This document shows, piece by piece, positions 1-8,520 of a stretch of 64,000 nt of DNA (positions are counted from its first letter, which is position 1; every line of letters starts with the position of its first letter). The stretch spans positions 62,001 through 126,000 of the forward strand of contig CAVPHU010000010.1 in NCBI GenBank assembly GCA_963704815.1, read 5' to 3'. Both the position numbers and the translations under genes were made by a program. Origin of the DNA: DATKWD01 sp963704815. Lineage in GTDB: Bacteria; Actinomycetota; Acidimicrobiia; Acidimicrobiales; Salinilacustritrichaceae. The notes under the pieces were generated by a model, which made no database searches, was not told the DNA's origin, and saw only the letters and a list, made by a program, of their open reading frames with translations.

Positions 1-760
1 ATGCGAAGAAGGCGTCGAGCGGATCGGCGCCGGCCGACAGACCGCTGATGTGCGGCGTGATGGTGGGCAGCACGTGGTCGCCCGACAGCACGATGCCCGC
101 GTCGGGTGCGTAGAGGCAGAGATGGTCAGGGGTGTGCCCGGGGGTGTGCATGGCGACCCACTCGTGGCCTCCGATGGTGATGCGCTCGGCGTCGGCGAGC
201 CGGACCGATGGCGTGGGGGGCCGCATGAACCTCTTGCCGAGGGTCTGCATGACCCGGTAGCGGAGGCGGCGTTTCATCGGCGGCTTGAACGTGGCGCCGC
301 CCCACGGCACGGTGCGCCCGAACGGTGAGGTCGCCCGCACCTTCTCGCCGGCTTCGTCGGCGGCGTCGTCGGCCTCACCTTCCTCTTCGGTCGGGTCGAA
401 CCAGGTCCGGAACGTCTCGTGGGTGATGATGTCGGCCCCGGACTCGTGACGAATCGTGCCCGCGCCCCCGAAGTGGTCGGGGTGGGAGTGGGTGACCACC
501 ACCCGTCGGATGTCGGCCACCGAGTTGCCCGTGGCCGCCAACCGCTGCTTGAGCGCCTTCCACGACTGGGGCCCGGGGAGGCCGGGGTCGACGACCGTGA
601 TGCCGTCGTCGTCGGTCAGCAGGTAGCAGTTGACGTGTCCGAGCCCGGGCAGCGAGATGGGGAGTTGCATTCGCAGCACGCCGGGCGCGACCTCGGCGAT
701 CTCGTCGGACGCCGGCTGCTTCTCCTGCTTCGCCGGGCGGGGTTCGGTCGTCGAGGTCAC
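1..760 (-). CDS. MBL-fold metallo-hydrolase, 3' end outside window
   Basis: Metallo-beta-lactamase fold hydrolase of the glyoxalase II/RNase Z-like superfamily; substrate unknown. The metal signature HSHPDH is followed further on by MHTPGHTPDH and by SGDH near the window edge, which together supply the usual two-metal ligands. An acidic insert (EEEGEADDAADEAGEK) lies between the first and second metal motifs. The gene runs off the left edge, so the C-terminus is missing. I chose the GTG at 760 because TACGGT lies 6 nt upstream of it, as in many leaderless genes here. An ATG at 781 is also in frame, but it lies inside the upstream palindrome. The family call is safe; the function is not known. 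Confidence 0.85.
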   Translation of the reverse strand, partial: MTSTTEPRPAKQEKQPASDEIAEVAPGVLRMQLPISLPGLGHVNCYLLTDDDGITVVDPGLPGPQSWKALKQRLAATGNSVADIRRVVVTHSHPDHFGGAGTIRHESGADIITHETFRTWFDPTEEEGEADDAADEAGEKVRATSPFGRTVPWGGATFKPPMKRRLRYRVMQTLGKRFMRPPTPSVRLADAERITIGGHEWVAMHTPGHTPDHLCLYAPDAGIVLSGDHVLPTITPHISGLSAGADPLDAFFA

Positions 761-772
761 CCGGCCACCGTA

Positions 773-790
773 CTTGACCATCTGGTCAAG
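773..790. promoter_or_regulatory. Perfect 18-bp palindrome, candidate repressor operator
   Basis: CTTGACCA-TC-TGGTCAAG is an 8+8 bp perfect inverted repeat. It abuts the putative -10 box (767-772, TACGGT on the minus strand) of the MBL hydrolase gene, so a bound dimeric repressor would cover the -35/-10 spacer. The size and symmetry suit a TetR-, MarR- or GntR-type dimer. No regulator gene lies next to it inside the window. Confidence 0.5.
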
Positions 791-826
791 TCGTCGGGCC
801 GGCGATCGGGTCGAAGCGGCCCCGGT

Positions 827-1372
<546 letters not shown>

Positions 1373-1426
1373 CGGCGCAACCGTAGAGGACACCGGGCGG
1401 CGGGCCGGGACCTACAGTCGTCGCTC

Positions 1427-1864
1427 GTGCTGAACGTTCCGATCACCCGGCTCGACCCTGACCTCGACCTTCCGGTCTACGCCCGGCCGGGCGACGCCGG
1501 CGCCGATCTTCGATCTGCCCACGACCTCGTCCTGCCCGCCGGGGGTGGCCGGGCGCTCGTCGGCACCGGGATGTCGATCGCCCTGCCGCCCGGGTACGCG
1601 GGGTTCATCCAGCCCCGCAGCGGCCTCGCGCTGAAGCACGGGGTCACGACCCTCAACTCGCCCGGCCTCATCGACTCGGGATACCGCGGCGAGTTGAAGG
1701 TCCTGTTGGTGAACACCGACCCGGCGGAAGATCACGAGATCTGTCGAGGCGATCGGGTGGCCCAACTCGTCATCAAGGCGGTCGAGCAGGCCACGTTCGT
1801 CGAGGTCGCCCAACTGCCCGATGCCGAACGGGGCGATTCGGGGTTCGGCTCGACCGGGCGGTGA
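1427..1864 (+). CDS. dut: dUTP diphosphatase (dUTPase)
   Basis: Trimeric dUTPase hydrolysing dUTP to dUMP and PPi, which keeps uracil out of DNA and feeds dTMP synthesis. All five family motifs are visible in 145 aa: PGDAGADL, PRSGLALKHG, a GLIDSGYRGE loop with the catalytic Asp and Tyr, GDRVAQLVI, and the C-terminal RGDSGFGSTG (usually RGxGGFGSTG). The start is a GTG with TACAGT 8 nt upstream, consistent with a leaderless transcript. The gene is divergent from orn across 54 bp, so both promoters lie in that gap. Confidence 0.97.
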   Translation: MLNVPITRLDPDLDLPVYARPGDAGADLRSAHDLVLPAGGGRALVGTGMSIALPPGYAGFIQPRSGLALKHGVTTLNSPGLIDSGYRGELKVLLVNTDPAEDHEICRGDRVAQLVIKAVEQATFVEVAQLPDAERGDSGFGSTGR

Positions 1865-1909
1865 AGCGGCCGCCATCGAGGAACGAGTGGGCAGCGTTAC
1901 CCTCGGCCC

Positions 1910-2410
1910 GTGCCCCTGATTCCGTTGCTCAACGAGAACTGGGGGTTCGACTCCAACTGCTTCGTGTGCGAGGCCCGCAACCCCACGGGCCTCCGGATCC
2001 CGTTCCATCACGACACCGAACGCGACGAGGTCGTGGCCGAGTTCAACCTCGGCGACGAGTTCTCGGGAGCACCGTCCTACGTCCACGGCGGGATCAGCCT
2101 GTCGATCCTCGATGAGGCCCAGGCCTGGGCCACCATCGCGGTCGGCGGCAAGTTCGCGGTGACGTCACGGACGTCGACCGCGTTCGAGCGCCCGGTCCTG
2201 GTCGGCCGCGACTACCACGTCGCCGCAGCCGTCACGACGGTCACCGACGACACGATCGAGACCCGCGCTCAGATCACCTTCGGACCCGACGACAAGGTGT
2301 GTGCCGTGTCGACGGCCGCGTTCACGGTGCTGTCGGCGGCCAACGCCGTCGGTGCCCTCGGCGCCGATGTGACCGGCACCGCCGACGCTGCATACCTCCG
2401 GGACCCGTGA
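1910..2410 (+). CDS. PaaI-like hotdog-fold thioesterase
   Basis: Predicted acyl-CoA thioesterase of the hotdog superfamily (166 aa). The motif YVHGGISLSILDEAQAW matches the helix-start HGG and acidic residue of the PaaI/4HBT group. The N-terminus carries two cysteines in NCFVCEARNPTGL, a form common to actinobacterial members in which the segment packs over the active site. The GTG start lies 6 nt after TACCCT. Physiological substrate unknown. Confidence 0.8.
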   Translation: MPLIPLLNENWGFDSNCFVCEARNPTGLRIPFHHDTERDEVVAEFNLGDEFSGAPSYVHGGISLSILDEAQAWATIAVGGKFAVTSRTSTAFERPVLVGRDYHVAAAVTTVTDDTIETRAQITFGPDDKVCAVSTAAFTVLSAANAVGALGADVTGTADAAYLRDP

Positions 2411-2471
2411 GGAGCTGGCGCTTCTCGGCAGCTGCTCGTTGTTGCGAACAGTTCCCGATAGCGTTGTGGAG

Positions 2472-3470
2472 ATGGTGAAGCGAACCTCTCCCTTCATGCT
2501 GCTCCTCGTGCTCAGCCTCATCGTCGCTGCGTGCGGTTCGACCTCCGAGGAGGCCGACGACGGCCGGCTCAGGGTGGTCACGACGGTGGCGCCGATCACG
2601 TCGATCGCCGCCAACATCGGCGGCGACGCAGTCTCGGTCACCGGCCTGGTGCCAGAAGGCACCAACAGCCACACCTTCGACCCGCCGCCGTCGTCGGCTG
2701 CGACGCTGGCCGACGCCGACGTGGTGTTCCTCAACGGGTTGCAGCTCGAGGAACCGACGCTCGAACTGGCCGAGGCGAACGTCGGCGACGGCGTGCCGAT
2801 CGTGGCCCTCGGCGAAGAGACGATCGGACCCGACGAGTACGTGTTCGACTTCTCCTTCCCCGAGGAGGGCGGAAAGCCGAACCCCCACCTGTGGACCAAC
2901 CCGCCGATGGCCGAGCGCTACGCCGAGGTGGTCAAGGACACCTTGTCCGAGCTCGACCCGGACAACGCAGCGGCGTTCGAGGCGAACTTCGAGGAATACA
3001 CGGCGCGCCTCGATGCGCTCGACGAGGCGATCCGGGCCGCCACGGCGACCGTGCCCGAGCAGAACCGCCAGCTGCTCACCTATCACGATTCCTTCGCCTA
3101 CTTCGCTCCCGAATACGGCTGGAACGTGATCGGGGCGGTGCAACCGTCGAGCTTCGGCGAGCCCACCGCTCGCGAGGTCGCCGGCCTGATCGACCAGGTG
3201 AACGAACTCGAGCTCCCGGCGGTCTTCGGGAGCGAGGTCTTCCCGAGCCCGGTGCTCGACCGCATCGCCAACGAGACCGGGGCCACGTACATCGATGATC
3301 TCCGCGACGACGACCTGCCCGGCGAACCGGGCGATCCCGATCACACCTTCCTCGGCCTGCTCCAGTTCGACTTCGTGACCATGGTCGAGGCCCTCGGCGG
3401 AGACCCGGCCGCCCTCGAGGAGGTCGACGTCTCCGACGTGACCCCGGACAACGCGAACTATCCGCAATGA
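2472..3470 (+). CDS. Zn/Mn ABC transporter substrate-binding lipoprotein
   Basis: Cluster A-I (ZnuA/TroA-like) metal-binding lipoprotein. Residues 8-21 form a lipoprotein signal peptide ending in the lipobox VAAC, with lipidation expected at Cys21. Candidate metal ligands are His67 in NSHTFDPPPS, the His in KPNPHLWTNPP, the His in LTYHDSFAYF and the acidic residue in the FGSEVFP loop, matching the family's His/His/His/Asp-Glu set. The long His-rich loop typical of many ZnuA proteins is absent, so Mn or Zn cannot be decided. The ATG at 2472 follows TAGCGT by 7 nt. The stop codon overlaps the next start (ATGA), so the three genes form a coupled operon. Confidence 0.92.
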   Translation: MVKRTSPFMLLLVLSLIVAACGSTSEEADDGRLRVVTTVAPITSIAANIGGDAVSVTGLVPEGTNSHTFDPPPSSAATLADADVVFLNGLQLEEPTLELAEANVGDGVPIVALGEETIGPDEYVFDFSFPEEGGKPNPHLWTNPPMAERYAEVVKDTLSELDPDNAAAFEANFEEYTARLDALDEAIRAATATVPEQNRQLLTYHDSFAYFAPEYGWNVIGAVQPSSFGEPTAREVAGLIDQVNELELPAVFGSEVFPSPVLDRIANETGATYIDDLRDDDLPGEPGDPDHTFLGLLQFDFVTMVEALGGDPAALEEVDVSDVTPDNANYPQ

Positions 3471-4243
3471 ACGACGAGGCGCCAGGCCCGCTGATCACGT
3501 TCCAGCAGGTCGGCTTCGCCTACGACCGCGATTCGGTGCTCTCCGAAGTCGACCTGACGGTCGATCGCGACGACTTCCTCGGCATCGTCGGCCCCAGTGG
3601 GTCGGGCAAGACGACGCTGCTCCGGCTGCTCCTCGGCACGCTGCGCCCGACCGCCGGCGTGGTGAAACGGGTGGACGGCCTGAAGGTCGGCTATGTGCCC
3701 CAGGTCGAGACGGTCGACTGGAATTTCCCCGTCACCGTGGCCGAGACCGTCCTGATGGCCCGGCCACAGCAACGCTTGTGGCCCCGTCGGACCGCCGACG
3801 AGCGAGCCGATGTCGAGTCGGTGCTCGGTCGTCTGGGCATCGGCGATCTTGCCGACCGCCACATCCGGCAGCTGTCCGGTGGCCAGCAACAGCGGGTGTT
3901 CATCGCTCGGGCCATGTTGCGCCGGCCCGACGTCCTCGTGCTCGACGAGCCGACCTCAGGGGTCGACGTGCGCACCCGTCACGAGGTGATGCACCTGCTG
4001 GCCGAACTCGGAGCCGGCGGGCTGGCCATCGTGCTGACGACCCACGACCTCAATGGCATCGCCGCTCACCTGCCCCGGCTGGTCTGCCTCAACCGGCGGG
4101 TCATCGCATCGGGCACCCCGTTCGACGTCCTCACCTCGCACAACCTCGAGGCGACGTACGGCGCCCCCATGGAGATCCTCGAGCACGGTGGGATGCCACT
4201 CGTCGTCGACCGAGCCAAGGTGCCGAACCGGGAGATCAGCTGA
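3467..4243 (+). CDS. Zn/Mn ABC transporter ATP-binding protein
   Basis: ATPase of the ZnuC/MntB type (258 aa). It has Walker A GPSGSGKTTLL, signature LSGGQQQR, Walker B VLVLDEPTSGVD and a switch His in LTTHDL. It overlaps the substrate-binding gene by 4 nt and the permease gene by 1 nt, which indicates translational coupling. It powers import by the permease encoded next. Confidence 0.94.
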   Translation: MNDEAPGPLITFQQVGFAYDRDSVLSEVDLTVDRDDFLGIVGPSGSGKTTLLRLLLGTLRPTAGVVKRVDGLKVGYVPQVETVDWNFPVTVAETVLMARPQQRLWPRRTADERADVESVLGRLGIGDLADRHIRQLSGGQQQRVFIARAMLRRPDVLVLDEPTSGVDVRTRHEVMHLLAELGAGGLAIVLTTHDLNGIAAHLPRLVCLNRRVIASGTPFDVLTSHNLEATYGAPMEILEHGGMPLVVDRAKVPNREIS

Positions 4244-5115
4244 TGGAGACGTTCCTCGAGCCGTTCCAGTACGAGTTCTTCCGCAACGGCGTGATCGTGG
4301 CGATCCTGACCGGCGCGCTGTGCGGTCTGATCGGCACGTTCGTGGTGCTCCGGGGGATGAGCTACATCGGTCACGGCCTCTCGCACGCCATCTTCGGCGG
4401 CGCCGCAGCATCGGCGGTCATCGGGCTGAACTTCTTCGTCGGCGCCGGCGTCTGGGGCCTCGCCTCGGCCCTCGCCATCGGGCGGGTGTCGCGGCGTCGG
4501 ATCATCGGCAGCGACGCCGCCATCGGGGTCATCACGACCGCCAGCTTCGCGTTCGGACTGGCCCTCTTCGGGCTCTACGGGCAGGCCCAGAAGAGCACCG
4601 ACGCGCTGCTCTTCGGCAGCATCCTCGGCGTCGAACCCGTCGACCTGTGGGTGACCGCCGGTGTCGGGCTCGTCTCGATCGTCTTCGTCGTGACCCGCTA
4701 CCGAGCCCTGTTGTTCACGACGTTCGATCCCGATGTCGCCGCCGTCTCCGGCGTCAACACCGGCCGAGCCGACGCCATGTTGATGCTCGTGCTGGCCATG
4801 TCGATCCTCGTCACCATGCAGGTGTTGGGCGTGATCCTGATCGCCGCCATGCTCGTCATCCCCCCGACGATCACCCGCCTGTTGACCAACTCGTTCAGCC
4901 GCATGCTGTGGGGATCAGCCGTGATCGGCGCCGCCTGCGGTCTCGTCGGAATGGTGGCCAGCTACCACCTCGACATCTCGAGCGGCGCCGCCGTCGTGCT
5001 GGTCGCCGGCTCGGTGTTCGGCATCACGTTCGCGGTGACCGGCCGAACCAAGCGGGCGACGCGGGTGACCGCGGCGGCAACGCCGGCTCCGGTCATCGCG
5101 GCCGTCGACGGCTGA
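4243..5115 (+). CDS. Zn/Mn ABC transporter permease
   Basis: Integral membrane protein of the ABC-3 (ZnuB/MntC) family, 290 aa with about eight hydrophobic segments. It contains the family sequences GALCGLIGTFVVLRGMSYIG near the N-terminus and VLGVILIAAMLVIPPTITRL late in the protein. The start ATG overlaps the preceding stop (TGATG). It completes a three-gene importer; no metalloregulator gene is adjacent. Confidence 0.94.
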   Translation: METFLEPFQYEFFRNGVIVAILTGALCGLIGTFVVLRGMSYIGHGLSHAIFGGAAASAVIGLNFFVGAGVWGLASALAIGRVSRRRIIGSDAAIGVITTASFAFGLALFGLYGQAQKSTDALLFGSILGVEPVDLWVTAGVGLVSIVFVVTRYRALLFTTFDPDVAAVSGVNTGRADAMLMLVLAMSILVTMQVLGVILIAAMLVIPPTITRLLTNSFSRMLWGSAVIGAACGLVGMVASYHLDISSGAAVVLVAGSVFGITFAVTGRTKRATRVTAAATPAPVIAAVDG

Positions 5116-5138
5116 GGACATCTCCGGCCGGCCGACGC

Positions 5139-5507
5139 TCAGTCGTCGTCGACGTGGGTCTTGGCCACTCGGATGACCTGGCGATCCTCGAGATACTCGA
5201 TCTCATCGACGCCGCCGTCGCTCGGCCGCTCGGCAGCATCCGTCAGCAGTCCTCCGACATCGGATCCGTTGATCCCGATGTCGATGGCGAGGTGGTGGTC
5301 GCCCACGACGAACGTCACGTCGAGGTGATCGGCGTCGGGCACCAGGGCGATGAGCTTGGTGCAGACGTCGGCGACGGCCGCCCGGAGGTCGTCGACCTCC
5401 TCGAAGGAGAACCCGAGGCGGGTCGCGAGGCCGGTCACGGCCACCCGTGCGAGCCGGGTGTACGGCCCGGCCGCAGGCATCGTCAGGCGGAGTTCGTCGC
5501 CGTCCAC
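5139..5507 (-). CDS. RsbW-like HATPase-fold protein with degenerate N-box
   Basis: Small (122 aa) protein resembling anti-sigma factor kinases (RsbW/SpoIIAB, HATPase_c_2). The helix EVDDLRAAVADVCTKLI aligns with the E/N-box of these kinases (typically DDLRLAVSEACTNAI), but Lys51 replaces the Mg-binding Asn. A G1-like sequence AIDIGING follows. Loss of the Asn suggests it may bind a partner without phosphorylating it. The GTG start is preceded by GGGAGG with a 6-nt gap. It lies convergent with the metal transporter operon; no cognate sigma or anti-anti-sigma gene is nearby. Confidence 0.65.
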   Translation of the reverse strand: MDGDELRLTMPAAGPYTRLARVAVTGLATRLGFSFEEVDDLRAAVADVCTKLIALVPDADHLDVTFVVGDHHLAIDIGINGSDVGGLLTDAAERPSDGGVDEIEYLEDRQVIRVAKTHVDDD

Positions 5508-5550
5508 GCCGTTCCTCCCGTCATCGACCCTCAGCTTCCCATGCGGCCGC

Positions 5551-6507
5551 TCACGGCTCGCGTACCACCGCAGAGGCGTCCTTGTCGGTGCGGCGACCGA
5601 GGTAGGCCGGATGGCGGAGGCGGCCGTCAGCGGTCCACTCGCCGAACGCGACCTCGACCACGACCCGGGGCTCGACCCACACGAGGGCGGGACCCGGCCC
5701 GGGCGGGGGTGGTCGGTCGAATGGGGAGGTCTCGGTGACCAGGGGGGCGAGGAGGTCCTCGAGGGTCGCGGCCTCGGCACTGCTGATCCCGGACCCGACT
5801 CGGCCGGCGAAGACCAGCGCGCCCGCGTCCCGGACGCCGATCGCGAGTGACGCCAGTTCCGAGGACCGGGCACCCTGACCGCGCGCCCATCCGCCGACGA
5901 CGAACTCCTGACGGCGCCGGACCTTGACCTTGCGCCAGTCTCCCGAGCGCGCTCCCGGCCGGTAGGGCCGATCGGTCCGCTTGGCCATCACCCCCTCGAG
6001 TCGTTGCTCGGTCGCTGCGGCCAGCAGTGCGGCGCCGTCGGAGTGCACCGCCGAGACCCGCCAGTGGGATCCGTCGTCGAGGAGCTGTTCGAGCAGATGG
6101 CGTCGCTGCTGCCACGCAAGGGCGATCGTCGGCTGCCCATCGATCTCGAGCACGTCGAACACCGCGAAGACGATCGGCACCTCGGTGGCGCGCAGGCGCG
6201 CCTCGGCGTCGTTGGTCACGTGCATGCGGCGCTGGAGCATCTCGAAGCTCGGCCGGCCGCCGTCGTCGAACGCGACCGCCTCGGCATCGAGCACGACGTC
6301 GAGGCGGCCGAGCGCGTCGGCCAGCAGCGCCAACTCGGGAAAGGCGACGGTGACGTCGTTGCCGTTCGAGCTGAACGCCGCCGCCCGGCCGGCTTCGACG
6401 CGGATCACGAGCCGCATGCCGTCCCACTTGAGCTCGAAGATCCAGCCGGGCCCGGTCGGCAGCTCGCCCGATGTCGCCTTCATCGGCAGGGGCGGCGGCC
6501 GGACCAT
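5551..6507 (-). CDS. ATP-dependent DNA ligase (LigC/LigD-ligase type)
   Basis: Stand-alone ATP-dependent ligase of 318 aa, the size of LigC or the ligase domain of LigD. The nucleotidyl-lysine motif is ELKWDGMR with Lys27 as the AMP acceptor; VVLDAEAVAF supplies motif III, and EGVMAKRTDRPYRPG plus DWRKVKVRR the later adenylation motifs. The C-terminal half (EFVVGGWARGQGARSSELAS onward) is the OB-fold domain. No polymerase or nuclease domain and no Ku gene are present here. It sits next to alkylation-repair genes, which suggests a repair role. Confidence 0.88.
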   Translation of the reverse strand: MVRPPPLPMKATSGELPTGPGWIFELKWDGMRLVIRVEAGRAAAFSSNGNDVTVAFPELALLADALGRLDVVLDAEAVAFDDGGRPSFEMLQRRMHVTNDAEARLRATEVPIVFAVFDVLEIDGQPTIALAWQQRRHLLEQLLDDGSHWRVSAVHSDGAALLAAATEQRLEGVMAKRTDRPYRPGARSGDWRKVKVRRRQEFVVGGWARGQGARSSELASLAIGVRDAGALVFAGRVGSGISSAEAATLEDLLAPLVTETSPFDRPPPPGPGPALVWVEPRVVVEVAFGEWTADGRLRHPAYLGRRTDKDASAVVREP

Positions 6508-6535
6508 CACCCCAGTGTCCCACCGAATCCCGGGT

Positions 6536-7862
6536 TCAGCCGTTCCAGAGCTGGACGGTGGCGTACGCCCGCCACGGGCGCCAGCGGTCGGGGTCCGACC
6601 CGCCGGCGTGTCGGACCACGTGGAGGTCCCGAGCCGGGAACGCGTCGGGGTCGCCGAGGCGGAGGGCGAGGTAGTTCGCCGTCCACGGTCCGACGCCCGG
6701 AAGGGTGCACATGGCGGCTTCGAACTCGTCGAGCGACTGCGATCCGTCGAGCGCGATCGCCCCGCTGAGGTGGGCGGCAGCGAACGCCCGCACCGCATCG
6801 GCACGCTTCCGGGGGATCGGGAGATCGGCGTCGACGAGTTGGTGGGCTCCGGGAAACGCGGTCGACAAACCCAGCTGGGTCAACCCGTCGATCGCGGTGC
6901 CGTGGGCGGCGACGATGCGACCGGCGGTGGCGGTCGCGCCGGCCACGCTGACCTGTTGACCGAGAATGGCACGGACACCGGCCTCGAAGGGATCCCAACA
7001 GCCAGGGACTCGGAGGCCGGTCGGCCACGGCGAGAGCACCGGATCACCGACGAAGTGGGTGGCCGGCCCCGACGGGTCGTGGTCGAGGTCGAACAGCTGG
7101 CGGACTCGGCTGACGTGGTGGATGAGGTCGTGCCAGTGGGGGAGGTGGAATCGGGCGAGGAGCTCGTCGCCTGATCCCGGCGCCACCTCGAGGACACCGA
7201 CGGCGTCGCCGACCGTGATCGTGCGACGGTAGCTGTCGCCGTCGACCACCTCGACGCCGGGCACGGCTCGCGCCGCGAGGAAGTCGAGGAGGGCGTCCCA
7301 GTCGAGCGGGGGCCGGTAGGGGAGCCGGCAGACGAGGCCGCCGTCGGCGACGAGTCGGTCGCGTCGCCGCCGACGTTGTCGAAGCGCCGTGGGCGAGTCC
7401 CTGAACGTCTCGTGCATCGCGGCGCGACATCTGTCGCACCGAGCCGAATCCGGCTGCGAACGCGATCTCGGTGATGGACAGATCCGAGTCGTCGAGCAGC
7501 CGCCTGGCGAAGTGGCACCGACGAGAGCGGGCGACCTGCCCGGGTGTCGCGCCGACGTGTTCGACGAACAGCCGGCGGAGGTGGCGGGCGCTCACCCCGA
7601 CGCGGCTGGCGAACACCTCCTCGGTGACATCGTCGAGCCCGCCCTCGAGGATGAGCCGGACCGCCCGGCAGACGAGTTCGGGTCCCTCGAGCCATGCCGA
7701 GTCGCTCGAGCGGTACGGCCGGCAGCGAAGGCATGCCCGATAGCCGTCGGCTTCGGCGGCCGCAGCGGATCCGTAGTGCGTCACGTTCTCGGGATTCGGC
7801 GTGGCGCTGCACTCGGGACGGCAGTAGATCCCGGTCGTCCGCACGGCCTCGAACGTCGTCAT
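6536..7862 (-). pseudogene. Ada-AlkA fusion, interrupted by one frameshift
   Basis: Two halves of a known fusion family lie in different frames. The N-terminal half starts at ATG 7862 and carries an Ada metal-binding domain (TTGIYCRPECSA and RACLRCRP, the four Cys ligands, including the methyl acceptor) and an AraC-type HTH ending AFAAGFGSVRQMSR. The second half (frame open from ATG 7417 to 6536) is an AlkA-type 3-methyladenine glycosylase: HETFRDSPTALRQ, the HhH motif TLPGVGPWTANYLALRLG, and the Asp in FPARDLHVV at the catalytic position. Deleting one base in the run at about 7418-7426 would read SRAMHETF, as in intact homologues. It is either a sequencing error, or true decay with the AlkA half possibly translated alone. 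The first half lacks the usual 20 or so residues before the Ada domain. Confidence 0.85.
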
Positions 7863-7895
7863 GGCTGCAGTCCTAGCAAGTCCCGGCGGAGTGGA

Positions 7896-7932
7896 TCGGA
7901 CAGATTCGGACATGTTCGTCACCGTGTCCGGA
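7896..7932. promoter_or_regulatory. Repeated TCGGACA elements in ada/ogt divergent promoter region
   Basis: TCGGACA occurs at 7896-7902 and 7906-7912 (10-bp spacing) and the near-inverse TGTCCGGA at 7925-7932. They lie between the divergent ada-alkA (start 7862) and ogt (start 7975) genes, where an alkylation-response activator would act. The sequence does not resemble the E. coli Ada box, so regulator assignment is inference. Confidence 0.35.
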
Positions 7933-7974
7933 TATGACCGGCAGCCGGCAGGGACGGCGACTACCAATGTCCTC

Positions 7975-8472
7975 ATGCCGACCACGACGTTCTTCTCACC
8001 CATCGGGTACCTGCGGGTGACCGTTGATGAATCCGGTCGCCTCGTTGCCATCCGGCTGACCGAACCAGCCGAGTCCGCTGCGCCTTCGACGGGCGAGAGC
8101 CCTGTCCTCGAACCCGCAGTGTCCGCGCTCGGCCGCTACTTCGCCGGTGACCTCGACGCGATCGACGCGCTCGGGGTTGCGCCGGACCACGGGACCGAGT
8201 TCCAGCGGTCGGTGTGGGACGCGCTCCGGCGCATCCCGTCCGGAGAGACCATCAGCTACGCCGATCTGGCCGCCGAGGTCGGGCGGCCGACGGCGTTCCG
8301 AGCCGTCGGGTCGGCCAACGGTGCAAATCCGATCCCGATCGTCGTGCCCTGCCACCGGGTCGTCAATGCCGACGGGGCCTTGGGCGGGTACGCGCTCGGG
8401 CTCGACGTCAAGCGATGGCTGCTGGCCCACGAGGGTGCGCTGGCCTCGACCTCGCTTCCCGGCCTCGGCTGA
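7975..8472 (+). CDS. ogt: Methylated-DNA--protein-cysteine methyltransferase
   Basis: O6-alkylguanine-DNA alkyltransferase (165 aa), a suicide repair protein that takes the alkyl group on the Cys of its PCHR motif (IVVPCHRVV). The DNA-binding helix region (TEFQRSVWDALRRIPSGET, then YADLAAEVGRP) and the downstream Asn-containing hinge (GSANGANP) are present. No Ada domain is fused to it; that function lies in the divergent Ada-AlkA gene. Start ATG 7975 has no clear Shine-Dalgarno sequence and only an imperfect -10 (TACCAA) 7 nt upstream. Confidence 0.94.
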   Translation: MPTTTFFSPIGYLRVTVDESGRLVAIRLTEPAESAAPSTGESPVLEPAVSALGRYFAGDLDAIDALGVAPDHGTEFQRSVWDALRRIPSGETISYADLAAEVGRPTAFRAVGSANGANPIPIVVPCHRVVNADGALGGYALGLDVKRWLLAHEGALASTSLPGLG

Positions 8473-8520
8473 CACCCGGTCGGCGGCACCCGACAGCCGT
8501 CAGCGTTCGAGGCGTCGCCC

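Noticed and set aside
760..781. ATG 781 as the MBL hydrolase start
   Set aside because: It lies inside the palindromic operator and upstream of the -10 box, which points to GTG 760.
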